From assembly GCA_002361095.1 (NCBI GenBank), contig DERU01000312.1:1-8269 (forward strand): 8,269 nt of DNA. Direction: 5' to 3'. Numbering within the stretch: the stretch's first letter is position 1; each line of letters starts with the position of its first letter. This stretch comes from Lachnospiraceae bacterium UBA3332 (lineage in GTDB: Bacteria > Bacillota > Clostridia > Lachnospirales > Lachnospiraceae). The notes beneath the pieces are model-generated. The model was not told the DNA's origin. It worked only from the letters and a program-made list of their open reading frames with translations, and ran no database searches. The translations under genes were made by a program, and so were the position numbers. Below are positions 7,188 through 8,269 of this stretch, piece after piece.

Positions 7188-8245
7188 TCCGAAGCGCCCC
7201 CTTCCAGTGCCAGTTCCAGTATCCTTGTCAAAAGCTGCGTAAACGTAATATGGGCCGCGCGCATCATACCGGGATAACGGCTGTGCTTTGTAAATCCCGG
7301 AATCGTGTTGACCTCGTTAAAAACCACTTCCCCTGCGGGCGTCAAAAACATATCCACCCGGGCAAACACGCTGCAGCCCAGCGCCCGGTAAATCACCTTC
7401 GCCGTTTCTTTGATTTCCTCCGCCTTTTGCCTGTCGATCCGCGCCGGAACATGGATGGCGGAGGTCTGCAGCGTATATTTTTCCGTAAAATCAAAAAAGC
7501 CGCCCGCAAGTTCCACCTCGTCCACCTGTCCGGTTATCAGTTCCCCGGTTCCCAAAACCGCGCAGCCCACCTCGATCCCTTCGACAGCCTCCTCCACAAT
7601 CACTTCCCCGTCATAGGCAAACGCCCGTAAAACGGCCTGCGCAAGCTGTCCCTCCTCCTCCACTTTTGTGACCCCGAAAGAAGAGCCCGCCCGCACAGGC
7701 TTCACAAACACCGGATATCCGACGGCATTTGCAAATGCAGACAATTCCTGCCGGTCAAACCCACGCAAAAAAGTCATTCCTTTGGGGACGCGCACCCCGG
7801 CCGCCTGCGCCAGCCTGTGGGCGCGGTCTTTATCCATACACAAGGCGCAGGAAAGCGTATTACAGCCTGCCAGCGGAATACCCGCCAACTCTGCCAGTCC
7901 CTGCACCGTACCGTCCTCTCCGTTTTTCCCGTGCAGCACCGGAAACACAATATCGACCGCAAGAAACTCCACGCCGTCTTCCCCCAGCAAAAGCAGCCGA
8001 TGGCTGCCACGGTTCGGGGACAGCATGGCCGGTACACAGTCCTCCCTGTTGCACCAAAGATCCTCCTTGATTTTTTGGGGCTCCCCCCGGAAGCAGTACC
8101 AGCTTCCTTCCCGGGAAATTCCCACCATAACGGGCACAAACCGTTCCTTATCCATATTTTCCACTACGGCGTATGCCGACTGCAGCGAAACGCCGTATTC
8201 CGGGGAACACCCCCCGAACAAAACCGCAACCTGATATTTTTTCAA
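7184..8245 (-). CDS. vanG: VanG-type D-alanine--D-serine ligase
   Basis: A 353-residue ATP-grasp ligase expected to join D-Ala to D-Ser (or D-Ala), making the dipeptide that ends the peptidoglycan stem. Glu16 in GGCSPEYGVSL matches Glu15 of E. coli DdlB, Ser188 in RAGSSFG matches Ser150, Tyr257 matches Tyr216, and Asp298, Glu311 and Asn313 (FNEVNTIPGFT) match the magnesium ligands. HGKNGEDGT (105-113) is also conserved. The omega loop reads FDFTEKYTL, the EKY form of VanC/VanG D-Ser ligases as I recall them, rather than the AKY of ordinary Ddl or the His-containing loop of VanA/VanB. Similarity to remembered VanG runs through the whole protein (VFPVLHGKNGEDGT, SALCMDKDRAH, EVGCAVLG). The start is TTG at 8245-8243, chosen because GGGAGG lies five bases upstream and the next Met is 30 residues in. 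The gene stop overlaps the acetyltransferase start. A VanG-like Ddl with mixed specificity is the alternative. Confidence 0.92.
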   Translation of the reverse strand: MKKYQVAVLFGGCSPEYGVSLQSAYAVVENMDKERFVPVMVGISREGSWYCFRGEPQKIKEDLWCNREDCVPAMLSPNRGSHRLLLLGEDGVEFLAVDIVFPVLHGKNGEDGTVQGLAELAGIPLAGCNTLSCALCMDKDRAHRLAQAAGVRVPKGMTFLRGFDRQELSAFANAVGYPVFVKPVRAGSSFGVTKVEEEGQLAQAVLRAFAYDGEVIVEEAVEGIEVGCAVLGTGELITGQVDEVELAGGFFDFTEKYTLQTSAIHVPARIDRQKAEEIKETAKVIYRALGCSVFARVDMFLTPAGEVVFNEVNTIPGFTKHSRYPGMMRAAHITFTQLLTRILELALEGGASE

Positions 8246-8250
8246 TTTAA

Positions 8251-8256
8251 CCTCCC
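8251..8256 (-). promoter_or_regulatory. Ribosome binding site deciding the TTG start of the ligase
   Basis: GGGAGG on the minus strand, five bases before TTG at 8245-8243. The bases TTGA at the start also contain a TGA in the frame that reads LKRAGRLN from the right edge, so an upstream gene may overlap the ligase by four bases, as the other two junctions of this operon do. Confidence 0.75.
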
Positions 8257-8269
8257 TGCCCGCTTTAGC

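Noticed and set aside
7184..8245. Ordinary housekeeping D-Ala--D-Ala ligase (Ddl)
   Set aside because: The FDFTEKYTL omega loop, VanG-like text through the whole protein and a VanT-like racemase partner favour the D-Ser type, though mixed specificity cannot be excluded from sequence.

Overview
The window appears to come from the chromosome of a fairly GC-rich Firmicute, most likely a gut-type Clostridia/Lachnospiraceae relative. This rests on the VanG-type ligase, a cytoplasmic GH78 rhamnosidase, strong GGAGG-type ribosome binding sites and tightly overlapping operons. The organism is inferred; nothing here fixes the species. All supported genes lie on the minus strand, so transcription runs from high to low coordinates.

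Right part (8245 to 5575): three genes in a translationally coupled operon, in order of transcription. They are a VanG-type D-Ala--D-Ser ligase (TTG start), a small left-handed beta-helix acetyltransferase of the serine acetyltransferase type, and a stand-alone PLP racemase of the VanT catalytic type. Each junction is a 4-base ATGA overlap. The racemase has Asn at the position where alanine racemases have a conserved Tyr, the substitution I associate with VanT serine racemases. Ligase plus serine racemase would make D-Ser and D-Ala-D-Ser, the altered peptidoglycan precursor behind low-level vancomycin resistance. No VanXY-type dipeptidase, VanRS or VanW is visible; they may lie beyond the right edge. 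The acetyltransferase between ligase and racemase is not part of the textbook vanG set and is the most intriguing element.

Middle part (5574 to 2788): a 173-base gap with a probable extended -10 promoter and a structured leader, then a large alpha-L-rhamnosidase (GH78, no signal peptide) followed directly by a strong bulged hairpin.

Left part (2700 to 261): a clearly AT-richer type II restriction-modification operon. A good sigma-A-like promoter drives a PD-(D/E)XK-like endonuclease, which overlaps by ATGA a complete 5-cytosine DNA methyltransferase. The composition change on both sides suggests a horizontally acquired island. The last ~260 bases at the left edge hold only mutually exclusive short open frames and no gene I can support.
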